In this document: positions 46,363 through 57,881 of the stretch, one piece after another
Numbering within the stretch: position 1 is the first letter of the stretch
Layout: every line of letters begins with the position of its first letter
DNA from: Hexactinellida sp. DTS-2022
Lineage: Eukaryota; Porifera; Hexactinellida
Assembly: GCA_028753945.1 (NCBI GenBank)
Contig: JAPNXP010000005.1
Location: 2,790,001 to 2,854,000 of the forward strand
Length of the DNA stretch: 64,000 nucleotides
Direction of reading: 5' to 3'
Made by a program: the position numbers and the translations under genes
Notes under the pieces: model-generated
Told to the model about the DNA's origin: nothing
Seen by the model: only the letters and a program-made list of their open reading frames with translations
Database searches by the model: none

Positions 46363-47753
46363 ATGGAATATAGTATCGTTGAATGTAAAAAGTTAAATTC
46401 GAAAAATTATGAAAGTGAAGGGTTCCGCTATGTAAAATCGAGAGAATGTGAAGTTTCAATATATATTAAATGTGCATTATTTAAGACGAACTCGTGCCCA
46501 TGTATTGGTAGGATTGACAAAGCAACAAATTTAATGAATTTAACACATATTCACAATCACGATACTGCCTCTTATAATGATTAGAAAATTATTCTCAGTA
46601 ATTCAATTAAACGCAAAGCTGAGGTATCTACAGCCAATCTTCGAGAAATATTTAACGAAACATGTCGAGAATCTGATGGAGCTTCTTCTGTAACGTTTAG
46701 AAGCTTAGGAAGCTCCATGTACAAAAGAAGGAGAACCCTACAGCCAAAACTACCCGTATTTGTTCAAGAATTTGATATACTATTACAAGAATCTCAGTAT
46801 TTTGATTACCATTTACAAACGGTTATAGATGCCAATCAGATGGCATTTGTTTTCGGTTCAAACCATATGATTGATATACTAAAGGATACATCAGATATTC
46901 AATTCGACGGAACATTTAAAGTTGTCCCAAGACTCTTTTATCAACTATTTACCATTTTTATTAATGTTAAAGGCCATTCTCTTCCTGGGTTACATATTCT
47001 GATCACTGGAAAGACTGAGAAACTATATAGAGCTGTTATGATAACAATTCGGATATTAATACCGGGATTCAATCCAACGTTCGCCATAGGGGATTTTGAA
47101 CAAGCTCCAAGGAATGCTCTGACTGATATATTTCCCTCGGCCACAATTATTGGGTGTTGGTTCCACTTCACAAAAGCAGTTTTTGAAAAACTAAAAAAGC
47201 TTGGTTTATCGAGATTATATAAGACAAATCAATTATTTAGAATTTGGATTCGTAAACTATGGCATTACCATTCCTTCCGGAAGAACATATACGGGATACT
47301 TATCTGTCTTTAGACATACCATTAGCTGACCTATTAGATTCTGAAAAGAACTTGTCCATAAATTTAAGAGTTATTTTAAGTTATTTTTAGACGAAAACAG
47401 ATCGGATAAATTTTGCTAAAGAAAAATATTTGAATGAATCATTTAGCGAATTAGAATATCTAGATGCAATTACATTAACTATAGTTCGCGGAGACCTCGG
47501 AAGTGGTCATATGACTTCAAAAATATCCAACACCTTGGAGGATTCTTTAGATGTTTCAACAGATAACGAAGACGAACATTCTGAAAAATGTCACGTATGT
47601 CTGTTGCCTAGATCAGAAAATTATGCACTCTTGCATGATGATTTCGTGGATGGAGGATTTTGTCAAACTTGTGCAAATCGCTTACTGAGCATGAAAGCTG
47701 ATTGCCCTATTTGCAGAGGTAAAATAAATTGCGTGCTTAAAGTTTTTCAGTGA
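46363..47753 (+). pseudogene. Second MULE transposase with RING, broken
   Basis: A diverged relative of the 44225-45844 protein on the other strand. It starts MEYSIVECKKLNSKNYESEG (FLYWCH), stops after HNHDTASYND (46584), resumes through KRRRTLQPKLPVFVQEFD (46717) with IQFDGTFKVVP, AIGDFEQAP and GCWFHF, then shifts frame near 47270. A stretch of roughly 100 residues with the Glu region is lost. The last piece (47430-47753) keeps the RING (CHVCLLPR, CQTC, CPIC) and the LKVFQ tail, though one His is Asp here (DDFVDGGFC). It belongs to MULE B. Confidence 0.85.
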
Positions 47754-48029
47754 TTTTGCAATTTCTATTAGTTAACTACTTTTATGTCATTACCTCTATT
47801 ATCACTGTCCTTTATTACTACAAGATTTAACAGTATATTTATCATTTAGTATACACATCTTGTCGTTGAAGGGCAATCTCTTTCCTAAATAAAATCATTT
47901 TGCACTAATTCAAATGGTAAACGTGGTTGTGTACGAATAATTTTGGAGGGGTAGTGTAAATATTCCTACTCTATCCGTATTTTTGTAGTTATGAAATACT
48001 GGGAAGACAAATTTCAAGATCCGATTTAC

Positions 48030-48235
48030 CTTAGGACAAATTCCGAACTCGGAATTTCTTTAGGAAAAATTCCAAATAATGGTTTAGGACAAATTCCGAA
48101 CTCGGAATTTCTTTAGGACAAACACATAATTTAGAATTAGGACAAATTCCGAACTCGATTTTATTTTAGGACAAATTACGATATTATAGATTTAGGACAA
48201 ATTCCATAGTTATTTAGGACAAATTCCAGCTACCC
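48030..48235 (-). repeat. Right subterminal repeat array of MULE B
   Basis: Seven or eight copies of TTAGGACAAATTCC in the inverse orientation to 43519-43742, ending at the inverted end CCAGCTACCC. Confidence 0.85.
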
Positions 48236-48244
48236 AAACTATTG

Positions 48245-49292
48245 TGCATTCTCAGTCGGGTATCATAATATGCAAGGTGCTATTATAGAGAGATACTTTT
48301 GCGTGCCTCATGACTAATGTATATCTCAGTCGAGCAGCATAATAGCACAACTGGTATCATAGAGAGGTACTTTGCCCTCCGTCTAACAATATTTAATATT
48401 CTTATTCGGGAAGCATAATTAGCACAGTTGTTATTATAGAAAAGTACTTTTGCGCAACGTCTAAGACTATTGTGTATTCTTAGTCGGCCAGCATAATATG
48501 CATAGTTGTTATTATAGAGAGGTACTTTTGCCCTCGTGTAAGAATATTGTGTATTCTTAGACGGGTAGCATAATATGCACAGTTACTATTATAAATAGGT
48601 ACTTTTGCGCACCGTACATGACTAATGAATATTTCTGGATAGGAGAGCATAATACAAACAGTTGAATATTATATAGAGGTATTTTTGCGCTCTGTTTATG
48701 ACTAATGTATATTTCTTAGTCTAACATCAAAATGCGCACAGTAGATATCATAGATAGGCACTTTTGAGCACCGTTCATGACTAATGTATATTTCTTAGTC
48801 TAACAGCAAAATATGCACATTTGTTATTATATATAGGTGCTTGCGCATAATCATAGGATAATGTCTATTTCTTAGTGGGTAAACTTAATATGCACAGTTC
48901 TAATTACAGAGAGGTAGATTTGCGGATCGTCTAAGACTATTGTATATTTCTTATTAGGGGAGCATAATAAGCAAATTTGTCATTTTAAATAAGTACTTTT
49001 GAGCACCGTAAATTGATTTATGTAAATTACTTTGTTGGGCAGCATAATAGCTCAGTTGGAAATATAGAGAGGTTCTTGTGAGCACCGTCTAAAATTAATG
49101 TTTATTACTTAGTGGCTAATCTTGATAAGCGCAGTTCAAATTATAGAGAGGAAACTTTGGGCACCGTCTAAGACTAGAGTATATTTCTTACTAGGGGAGC
49201 ATAATAAGTAGAGTTGTTATTATAAATAACTCTTTTGCGCACCGTTAATGACTTATGTATATTTCTTTGTCGGGCATCATAATAGCACAGAT
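48245..49292. repeat. Satellite B, segment 4
   Basis: About 13 units. Its first 370 bp are a direct copy of 37070-37430, continuing the block cut by the MULE nest. Unit phase is retained across the insertion, as expected from the 9-bp duplication. Confidence 0.9.
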
Positions 49293-51955
49293 CATAGCCT
49301 ACTCTATATATGGCCTGACAGTAACCTAGAAAATGTGGACCTAGGATGAAGGAGAAGATGGTAATATTTATCCAACCACAATATTTAATTTCAAAGATAA
49401 TAATCATAATCAACCACATTAATTAGAAATATTAATGAAATATATACAATTATTGATCAGATTTTATTCCAAACTCTTCTATTGACGTAAAATCTCATCC
49501 TTTCATTTTCGCTTTGGTATTTTATTCATATTAGCTTCTATTCATGCCTAACTCGTGTTCTGTCCCCGGATGCAAGAGCAACTACAACCCGGATGACCAT
49601 GTTCCTTGTGTTCAAGATGCCTCAAAAATCCACGAACCCTGAATCATGCCTGGACATACGCTCTTCGTCGCGAGGATATCGGTGACCTGAAGGTGGTCTA
49701 TGTATGTATCAACTATTTTCAGAAAGAAGACATAGACTACACTTTCCAAGTCCCAAGAGGAGATAGTACTTTTACTGAAGTACCGCGGGCAAAGCCAAAG
49801 CTGAAGGAAGGCACTGTACCAAGTTTACTAACTCGTTGCCCAGCATATTACTTATCCAAACCTTACAAACGGAATCGCTTCTCATACGATGCAAAAGAGG
49901 AAGAATTGATGAACCAAACACTACAACTCAGCTTGAGATCCGAGAGTCAAGAGAAAGAGAAGTTTGTGGTAACCCTCCACAGGACTTGAAAGATAAGTTA
50001 ACCTTGATTTATTTACCTTATAGTTGGTTGGTGTGGTTCCGTAATGAAAGCAAAATAACGTTTGTTCTCGCTAAAATGGCTGAAAAAAATATCTCAGTAG
50101 ATTTGTACCTTGAAATCAATGCTTATTTATCCACCTCAGCCTATTTTAATAGACAGAGTATATCTGTTTCCATTGCTGCAATTAGTGGCATCCGAGAAAT
50201 AGAATCTGTTTTGCAGGAACTTGCTTTAAAATACAACTCTAGTTCTTATTGTGATTATCCCCTTAAGTTCGGTTGTGCATCCTTTGAAGATGTATGTCAA
50301 TTATTAATTCAGAAAGAACAAGTTTAGCCAAGTTAGCTCCTCATTTGACAATGGAGTCATGTTTTCCGTCTAGCATAGAGCGTCAAAATGTAAAACTGGT
50401 TTTGAAAGTCGTTAACGAGTTAACAATATCTGCGCTAACTATCCAGAATATAGAAATAATACTCCGGAGTTTGTTGTACCCTTCTTACTGTTTGGAAATT
50501 ATTCAACGTTAACACACCATTTAAAGGAATACGTTTGAACGATAATTTCTCTAGACCTTTGACTTTTAATGAAGAGCGATTTCTATTTTTGACTCGTGTA
50601 GTTTTGGTTAGATGCATGGCAAACTTTACCAGAAAAAATTGGAAAACTGAGTATACAAACATACACCAGTTCTAGACATGCTTGTAGTGTCTTACCACAA
50701 ATTACCAATCATTTGACTCAATCTTGTGGCTTTACATATCTGTTGTCCTCCTTTCTACAGACGGATCCCTTGGAACACCATTTCGGTCTATACCGTATGA
50801 TGTCGGGTTCTAATTATCACATCTCCTATCTTCAAATCCTTGAACCGAGCGTCGACTTAAACTTTCTAGCATAATCAAACATATTTACTGACCAACAAGA
50901 CACTTCCTTTCAATCTATTCAGTCATTTGTTAAGTAATTTACTTCTCCGTATAGCGTATTCCACTACTGATGGTGAGTTCAATTTGGAGCCATTTCTTGA
51001 TGGGATTAATGATTTATCAACAATTGATTGTGGTTCACAGTTGCTTCAATCATTAGCCTTTATTGCAGGCTATACTGTCCATCAGTACCTGAAACAAACA
51101 AAACCGTGTCATGCCTGTACATATGCTAACAGTTGATTCTCCTTGATTTAGACCTGGACTCTCAGTATAAACTTCTGCAGCTAACGGACCGTGGCGGACT
51201 TAAATATCCATCTGAGCCAGTTTAAATTCCATATTTATTATATGGAAGACCTTTAGTCCCATCGAAAATAATAAAGAGCTGATGGCGAAGCTTGTAAGTG
51301 GACCTTCTAGAAAATACTAGTTGAACTCACTTTGATGTATTTGGAAGATAGCGATAATCGTGATCCAAGTATTTGGAAGTCTACTTGTATTAGCTGTGGT
51401 GTGTTTAGTTGGAACATCTTATCGAAGCTCGTCTTTACTGCAGCGAATTGCTTTCTTCAAACATTAACAAAGTTAAGAATTATAACTCGCTGGTTCTTTC
51501 AAAAAGTATAGAAAGCGTAAATTTAAGAAATTCTCTTAATTATGTGTCTACTTATTTGTATTTACTATTTACCTTGATTTGTATTACTCTGTTATTCTTA
51601 TTTCTATTTCTATTATGTAGTTTAGTGTGTCGTGTGTCACTGCTAGATCCAGAGAGAGAAAGGAGAAAGAGGCGAAAGGAAAGAAAGCAAATAATTGTGT
51701 ATTATTTGCTGTATATTAATATTAGAAATTGTACTGTTTGTGTTTATTATTACTATTAAATTATGAAAATCCAATCACCGTTCTCATTACAGCTAATACT
51801 AATCACCGGCTAGCACTGCTGAGTTATGTTTACGACCTAGAGACCCATGAAGAACTTAGTAGTTCAATATAGAAAACATTAAAAAATTTAAATTTCCCAT
51901 CTTCTTGTGCATCCCTGGTACATCTACTGTCAGGCCATATATAGAGTAGGCTATG
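49293..51955 (+). mobile_element. P element, 2,663 bp, with 31-bp terminal inverted repeats
   Basis: The first 31 bp (CATAGCCTACTCTATATATG...) and last 31 bp are exact reverse complements (49293-49323 and 51925-51955), the classic P-element terminal repeat length. Flanks repeat CACAGAT (GCACAGAT if the last base is assigned to the flank), consistent with the 7-8 bp P duplication. It is inserted in satellite B. The transposase gene inside is broken. Confidence 0.88.
49544..51136 (+). pseudogene. P-element THAP transposase, broken
   Basis: ATG 49544 begins MPNSCSVPGCKSNYNPDDHV, a THAP zinc finger (C5, C10). The frame then shifts, and the THAP end is read in another frame (AWTYALRREDIGDLKVVYVC, EVPRAKPKLKEGTVPSLLTR). 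Later pieces are 49836-50327 (DKLTLIYLPYSWLVW), SIERQNVKLVLKVVNE (50294-50512), LEHHFGLYRMMSGSNYH near 50790 and a C-terminal QSLAFIAGYTVHQYL (51040). The order is that of the copy at 31900-36143, and both share the SIERQNV/LERQNV and HHFGLYR phrases. At least five frame changes or stops; not functional. Confidence 0.82.
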
Positions 51956-53696
51956 CACAGATGTTATCTTAGAGAGGTAATTTGGGCACCAATTATGATT
52001 AAATTTATATTTCTTAGACGGACAGCATATTAAGCACAGTTGTTTTTATAGAGAGGAACCTTTGGGCACCGTCTAAGAACATTGTATATTATTAATCGAG
52101 AAGCATAATGAGCACAGTTGATATCATAGAGAGGTATTTTTGCGCACGGTCTATGACTGATGTATATTATTAGTCGGGAAGCATAATAAGCACAGTTTAT
52201 ATAATAGAGAGGTACTTTTCCGCACGGTCTATGACTGATGTATATTATTAGTCGGGGAGCATAATAAAATCAGTTAATATTATAGAGAGGTATTTTTGCG
52301 CTCATGTTATTGACTAATGTATATTTCTTAGTCTGACTGCAAAATATGCACAGTTGATATTATAGATAGGTACTTTTGCCCACCGTATAAGACTATTGTG
52401 TATTCTTAGACGGTTAGCATAACAGGCACAGTTGTTGTTATTATAGATAGGTCATTTGGGCACCGTTAATTTCTAATGTATATTTCTCAGTCGGGGAGCA
52501 TAATATGTACAGTTGTTATTATTGAGAGGTACTATTGCGCGCCGTTTATGACTAATGTATATTTCTTTTTCGGACAGCATATTAAGCACAGTTGTTTTTA
52601 TAGAGAGGAACCCTTGGGCACCGTCTAAGACAATTGTGTATTATTAGTCGGGAAGCATAATAAGCACAGTTGCTATTATAGATTGGTACTTTTGAGCACC
52701 TTTAATGACTTATGTATATTCTTAGTCGGGGAGCATAATAAAAACAGTTAATATTATAGAGAGGTATTTTACGCTCATGTTATTGACTAATGTATATTTC
52801 TTAGTCTGACAGCAAAATATGCACAGTTGTTATTATAGAGAGGTGCTTGCGCATCGTCTTTGAATAATGTCTATTTCTTGGTGGGTAAACTTAATATGCA
52901 CAGTTCTAATTACAGAGAGGTACATTCGCGAACCGTCTAAGACTAATGTACATTTCTTAGCAGGGAGCATAATTTGCATATTTTGTGATTATAGAGAGGT
53001 AATTTTGCGTACCTCTTATGACTAATGTATATTCTCATTTGGGGAGCATTAAGCACAGTTGTTATTATAGAGAGGTACTTTTGCAAACCGTATAAGACTA
53101 TTGTATATTCTTAGACGGGTAGCATAATATGCACAGTTGTTATTATAGAGAGGTCATTTTGGGCACCGTTCATGACTAATGAATATTTCTTAGTCGGGCA
53201 GCATAATATGCATAGTTGTTATTATAGAGAGGTACTTTTGCGGACCGTCTATGACTAATGTATATTCTTAGTCGGGGAGCATAATAAATACAGTGAATAT
53301 TATAGAGAGGTATTTTTGAGCACCATTTATGATTAAATCTATATTTCTAAGTCGGGCAGGATAAAAAGCACATTTGTTATTCTAGAGAGGAACTTTTGAG
53401 CTCCGTCTAACACAAATGTATATTCTTACTCGGGAACCATAATAAGCACAGTTGTTCTTATAGAGAGGTACTTTTGCGCACGTTCATGACTAATGTATAT
53501 TTCTTAGTAGGGCAGGTTGATAAGTGCTATTTTTATTATTGAGAGGTACCTTTGCGAACAGTTTATGACTAATGGATATTTCTTCGTTCAGGCAGCATAA
53601 AAGGAACATTTGTTATTCTAGAGAGGTACTTTTGCGAACAGTTTATGATTAATGGATATTTCTAAGTGGGGCAGCAAAATAAGCACAGTTGTTATC
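51956..53696. repeat. Satellite B, segment 5
   Basis: About 22 units of roughly 76 bp. Some neighbouring pairs are nearly identical (52100-52260), showing local duplication. Confidence 0.92.
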
Positions 53697-53880
53697 AACA
53701 GAAATCCCTTTCGCTTAGCATGCTCTTCTTTGGAGTCCACAGAAAGCATCGTTGACAAGGAAACTCTTCTTTGGGTGTCCATATTTACCACCTTCGCCAA
53801 TCATGGACTTCTTTGGGGTCGATATATATCCCTTCGCCTGGATATTTTTCTTTTGGGGTCCACAGAAACCCCACAGTGGC
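53697..53880. repeat. Satellite A remnant at the right edge
   Basis: Four or five diverged 42-bp units (CAGAAATCCCTTTCGCTTAG, GCATGCTCTTCTTTGGAGTC) follow satellite B directly, mirroring the A-to-B junction at 20832. Confidence 0.85.
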
Positions 53881-53944
53881 TCATAATGGCAATAATGACG
53901 GAATAGGCATTTTGGTGCATGCTAGCGATATGTAATGTATTATT

Positions 53945-54353
53945 TAGGGCTGAAACGAATATTAGAAATGTAACGAACGAACCTTTTTCTAAACGAACGA
54001 ATATTCGAATATTCGTTCGTTTGGATGACTAAGCATTAAATCAATTTCTCGAGACTAAATACATTGGAAAATAGGTTTTTGATCATGTTACAATGGTATA
54101 ATATAGTTACGAAGTGTATTATACACAAGTTAACTAATAATCAGCTAGTTTAAGTGGGAATTTATATTTACGATATCTCTAAGCTATACAAAAGTCTTGT
54201 TGTCCAAAATTAGTCAACGAATATCCGTTTCAATCTAATATTCGTCCAAAAGAATATTCGTTTCGTAACGAATATTCGTTTGCAAACGAACGAATATTCG
54301 TTCAATCATTTCGAACGAATATTCGAATATTCGGTATATTCGTTTCAGCCCTA
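53945..54353. mobile_element. hAT miniature element, 409 bp
   Basis: Inverted ends TAGGGCTGAAACGAATAT and CGTTTCAGCCCTA are flanked by the exact 8-bp duplication GTATTATT (53937-53944 and 54354-54361). The interior is rich in CGAATATTCG palindromes that could fold on themselves. Confidence 0.88.
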
Positions 54354-54361
54354 GTATTATT

Positions 54362-54701
54362 GGCCTATATATTATCGACCAAACCAATTCATTTTACATT
54401 ATCAAAATTTGTCTGTGGCTTCTATTTTGACATATAATCGTCACAAACCGACTACCATATTTGGTAATATTTACTTACTGAATAGGTTTCAGCATAGATT
54501 ATGTAATTACCTAATTCCAATAGCACTCTATTGATAGGAATAATACTATGATCAATTTCCACTTGAACATACATCACAAATCTTATTCTAATATGAATGA
54601 ATTCACTAACAAATCATCTTCACTTAGGCTAACTACATTTAATTTGTTATTTGTTTTTTCAGCCAACTTTCTGTAACTTGAAAGTATAGGGTCACTTTGG
54701 C
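54362..54701. other. No gene recognised
   Basis: AT-rich DNA downstream of the RAG1-like remnant; no repeat ends seen. Confidence 0.4.
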
Positions 54702-56810
54702 TTACAAGACTAAGATATACCTCCTAACATATTTGTTCAGCGATTCAATGCTTAATTCTGAAAATAATTTCAGACCACATCCGTTGCTATGTACAGCAAT
54801 TAGTTCGACTGAATGTGCTAGCAGCTTATGCAAAGACGGTGTGATGCTGACCCAGGGAAATTCTTTCAGTATATACTGATAATTTTCTTTACAAAAATTA
54901 TAATGTTTAAGGGTGTCGAGTTTTGAGCTGCTATTATACAAGCGCAAGAAAACAGAAAGAATTTTTGAATTAAAGCCATTGAAGATTTGTCCTCTGGTAA
55001 CAGACATGGGGTCAAGCCCTTACAAAAGGGCTTAAGTCCATGCCCATCCCTAATCAGAAGGGCTTAAGCCCAAGCCCTTTTTCTAAGCCCTTTTTGAAAA
55101 AGGGCTTAAGTCCAAGCTCAAGCCCCTAATAAAGGGCTTAAGTCCGGACTTAAGTCTTTTACACTAATTATTTAGAAATCCATACCGTATTTTATTGAAT
55201 AAGTGCCTTGAGAAAGGGCTTGAAAGGGCTTGAAGCTTATCTATAAAGGACATAAGTCCAAGTCCGGACTTGAGCCCTTTTATTAAAGGAAGACTTAAGT
55301 CCGGATTTAAGCCCTCTCAAAAATGGGCTTAAGTCCAAAGGGCTTAAGCCCTTTGGGGCTTGGCCCCATGCCTGTCTGGTAACAAAGAAGAAGTTGCCCA
55401 TCTTATGAAATCCTTTTCATTATGAAAACAGGATCGCGCTACATTTCCAGTGGAACTAGTTCCACCATCACATGAAGCGATATCTATATGTATACCAGTT
55501 TTCTCCAATAATAGAGTGCGCATTCTTTTCATAGACTGGTGTATCTTTGCAGATGTAGGAGACCATTTTCTTTTCCTGCATCTAAGTGATAAATTAGTAA
55601 CATGAACCACCTAAACACACAGAGGTAGCTATGCAATGGTGAGGCAGATAGGATGTTAATATTTGACATTGGAAGATGAGTTAAGCCATATCTCATCTCG
55701 GAAGGAAGCTTCAAAAACACTTCTTCCTTAACATCGTTAAAAATGTCGATTGCTTCTTTCACATGCCTATTTATATGATAGCCACACTCAACCAACTCCA
55801 TGTCTTTAAGTTGATCTCGAGTTGCTGTACATAGCTGACAAGATGTACCTCCAGCTCCACTTAAAAAAACGGACATTTTACCGTCGAACATAGTTCTCCT
55901 CACTTTGACGTTCACATGACCTTGCAAAAGGTCTAAACCAATTGTTTCCAGGATATGAGTATCTGGGTTAATCAATTTATCCATTAAGTAATGAACATTC
56001 TCCAGATTTTCCTTCGGAGCAACTAATGCTATTGGCCTTGTTACAAAGGGTGAATTTGGAGAAGGATTGGTCCAAATTTCGTTTCCTGTTTTGTCGACTA
56101 AAGACAAAGCTTTAAATGCAAAAAGGATAAAGGATTTGGTCGAGGGTTGAGTGCTAACAATCGTTCAGTAGTGATACTAACCAAATTTGAATATGGTATG
56201 CCGACACCAATTGCAACTCAATCTTCATTGTGTAACATTTCCATATAATTAGCTGAAGCTATGTCATTTCTGTGTGCAGCAACTCTTGCATACGCAGGAA
56301 ATCGTATTTCTTCGGACTTGCAAATACGGCGTAGGTCAGTGTATTTTTTCTTTCCTATTTCGAGGAGATCAATCAGAAAGGCCGCTTTCTCAAATGGAAA
56401 CTCTTTCGTTTGGTTCCCTACATTTCCACTTGCAATTACTTTGGACATTTTAGCAGACTCCCTATCTTAACATACATTGGAAATAGATTGTAATGCAAGA
56501 GCTGCGATAGTCTTAGGGTCTGTATTCTCCTAATCAGCAAGAAAAGAAATGTGATCTAATAATACAGATAAATGTGTTCTAACTAATTGAAATGTGAGTT
56601 CTGAAATTGGTTTCCTACTGTCACTTGAACGAGATTCTACGAAGGAAATAGAATTCAACATTTCAAAATCAGATTTACGTTTTTTGGAAGGTTTACTAGC
56701 TGCGGGATGATAGAAAGACATCTCTTCCCATGTGGTTAGGTAATTATTTCTGACAAATTCTCTACGAACACCTACCAAATCCTTAAATTTCTTGTTCAGG
56801 AGCAGAGCAT
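54702..56810 (-). pseudogene. RAG1-like/Transib-superfamily DDE transposase, broken
   Basis: Minus-strand pieces in order: VGVRREFVRNNYLTTWEEMS (56778-56530), KKYTDLRRICKSEEIRFP (56448-56218), VDKTGNEIWTNPSPNSPFVT (from 56107), MFDGKMSVFLSGAGGTSCQL with CTATRDQLKD (55885-55810), KWSPTSAKIHQSMKRM with GGTSSTGNVARSCF (55560-55400), and a C-terminal LHKLLAHSVELI with FSELSIESLNKYVRRY (54830-54720). Asp75 of the fourth piece, the CxxC finger and the ESLNK Glu resemble the RAG1 core (YDEK, CTLCDATR, ESGNKLFRR). RAG1-like enzymes are DDE transposases. The middle Asp is not obvious. Stops, frame changes and a hAT insertion (55001-55374) show it is dead. A Transib assignment is the main alternative. 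Confidence 0.6.
55001..55374. mobile_element. hAT miniature element inside the RAG1-like gene, 374 bp
   Basis: Ends CAGACATGGGGTCAAGCCC and GGGCTTGGCCCCATGCCTG are inverted, flanked by the exact 8-bp duplication TCTGGTAA (54993-55000 and 55375-55382). The interior is made of AAGGGCTTAAGCCC palindromes. Confidence 0.9.
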
Positions 56811-56904
56811 TAAATAATGAGAAATTTCAATTTGATTATTGGTAAACAAATAATCAAAATCTATGAATACCAGTGAATAAATAATCAAATAATGTATTAT
56901 GCAG

Positions 56905-56990
56905 ATTCGTGACCTTCGCGCTTAGTAGCCTTGTTTTTTCCAAAAATAGTGATTTACAATTTTTTCGCCAGACAGATTTTGGCTTATGTT
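56905..56990 (+). repeat. Fragment of the OTU element N-terminal region
   Basis: CGCGCTTAGTAGCCTTGTTT plus TTTCCAAAAA is shared with 11968-11997, and the match continues weakly (ATTTTTTCGCCAGAC against ATTTTCTCGACAGAC). It shows a second, mostly lost copy. Confidence 0.6.
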
Positions 56991-57138
56991 CAGTGTTCGT
57001 AAAAAACGTCCCTTTCTAGAAAAGACCGGGCAGGTGGAAAAAACTTTTTTTCTGGATAAACCGCCCTTTTCTGGACTTTCTGCCTTTTTCTATTGACCGG
57101 CTTACGCATAATTAATATTTCGGTGAATGAGAGGATAC

Positions 57139-57350
57139 TATTCTCATATGGGCATAAATATATTCAATAAGAATAGAATCGTCCCCAGAATAACAATTCG
57201 TAACTACAAGTAATAGTTGTTTGAGACTTACAATTCGTGACCAGTATTCTCATATGGGCATAAATATATTCAATAAGAATAGAATCGTCACCAAAATAAC
57301 AATTCGTAACTACAAGTAATAGTTGCTTGAGACTTACAATTCGTGACCAG
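57139..57350. repeat. Tandem duplication, 106-bp unit, two copies
   Basis: TATTCTCATATGGGCATAAA starts both units (57139 and 57245), which differ at only a few sites. No gene. Confidence 0.85.
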
Positions 57351-57717
57351 ATATTTCAATGCACGTACAATTCGGGAAGAAAATTATTTGAAGTTAATCC
57401 CATCGCACGACTTCCCTTGGGGACGCTTTGTTATTTTATTGATTTTAACCATGAGTTCAAAATGTTCCCCTATGGCCATGGGGGAACTTATTTGCATCTA
57501 CCTCCCCTCCCGATTAGGAAATACAGATCTTACTAATGAAACTTTTATAATTAATTGCAGAAGTTCTGGTATTTGTAATATATATGTACTTCGTACCCTA
57601 TTTTGAAATTATAAGCAGGCTTTACAGAAGAACCTTTCTTTTTATTCAAGATATAGAAATATAAAAAAATATCAATGTGGATAATGTGTATCCTCTTGTT
57701 TGTCCCTTGTAAATATA
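57351..57717. other. No gene recognised
   Basis: Two overlapping plus-strand frames of 69 and 87 codons (57327-57606) match nothing I know. Confidence 0.4.
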
Positions 57718-57818
57718 CAGTAGAATCTACTTAATCACACACACGTTGGGATTTGGGAAAGAAAATATGTGTCAGATTAAGGCGAATTCCGGTTTATAGG
57801 ATAAGGCAGATTCCACTG
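57718..57818. mobile_element. pogo-like miniature element, 101 bp
   Basis: Ends CAGTAGAATCT and AGATTCCACTG are inverted and flanked by TA (57716-57717 and 57819-57820). Confidence 0.75.
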
Positions 57819-57881
57819 TACTTAGAATTGTTGTCCTAATTTAATAAAGACAGACACACAACAATTGTAATTTAATAAAGA

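Larger units (their letters stand above)
43519..48235 (+). mobile_element. Outer MULE (B), split by an inner MULE
   Basis: Nine-base target duplication AAACTATTG (43510-43518 and 48236-48244) inside satellite B. Ends GGATGTCGGAATTTGTCCTA and TAGGACAAATTCCAGCTACC are inverted. Subterminal arrays of CGGAATTTGTCCTAA lie at both ends. Its own broken transposase is at 46363-47753. A second MULE (43838-46246) is inserted near its left end, upstream of the transposase. Confidence 0.88.

Noticed and set aside
19538-53696. CRISPR-like spaced repeats
   Set aside because: Satellites A and B have no constant-repeat/variable-spacer pattern, and the sequence is eukaryotic.
54981-55400. Riboswitch or structured RNA in AAGGGCTTAAGCCC repeats
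   Set aside because: Explained as the interior of a hAT miniature element with exact 8-bp flanks.
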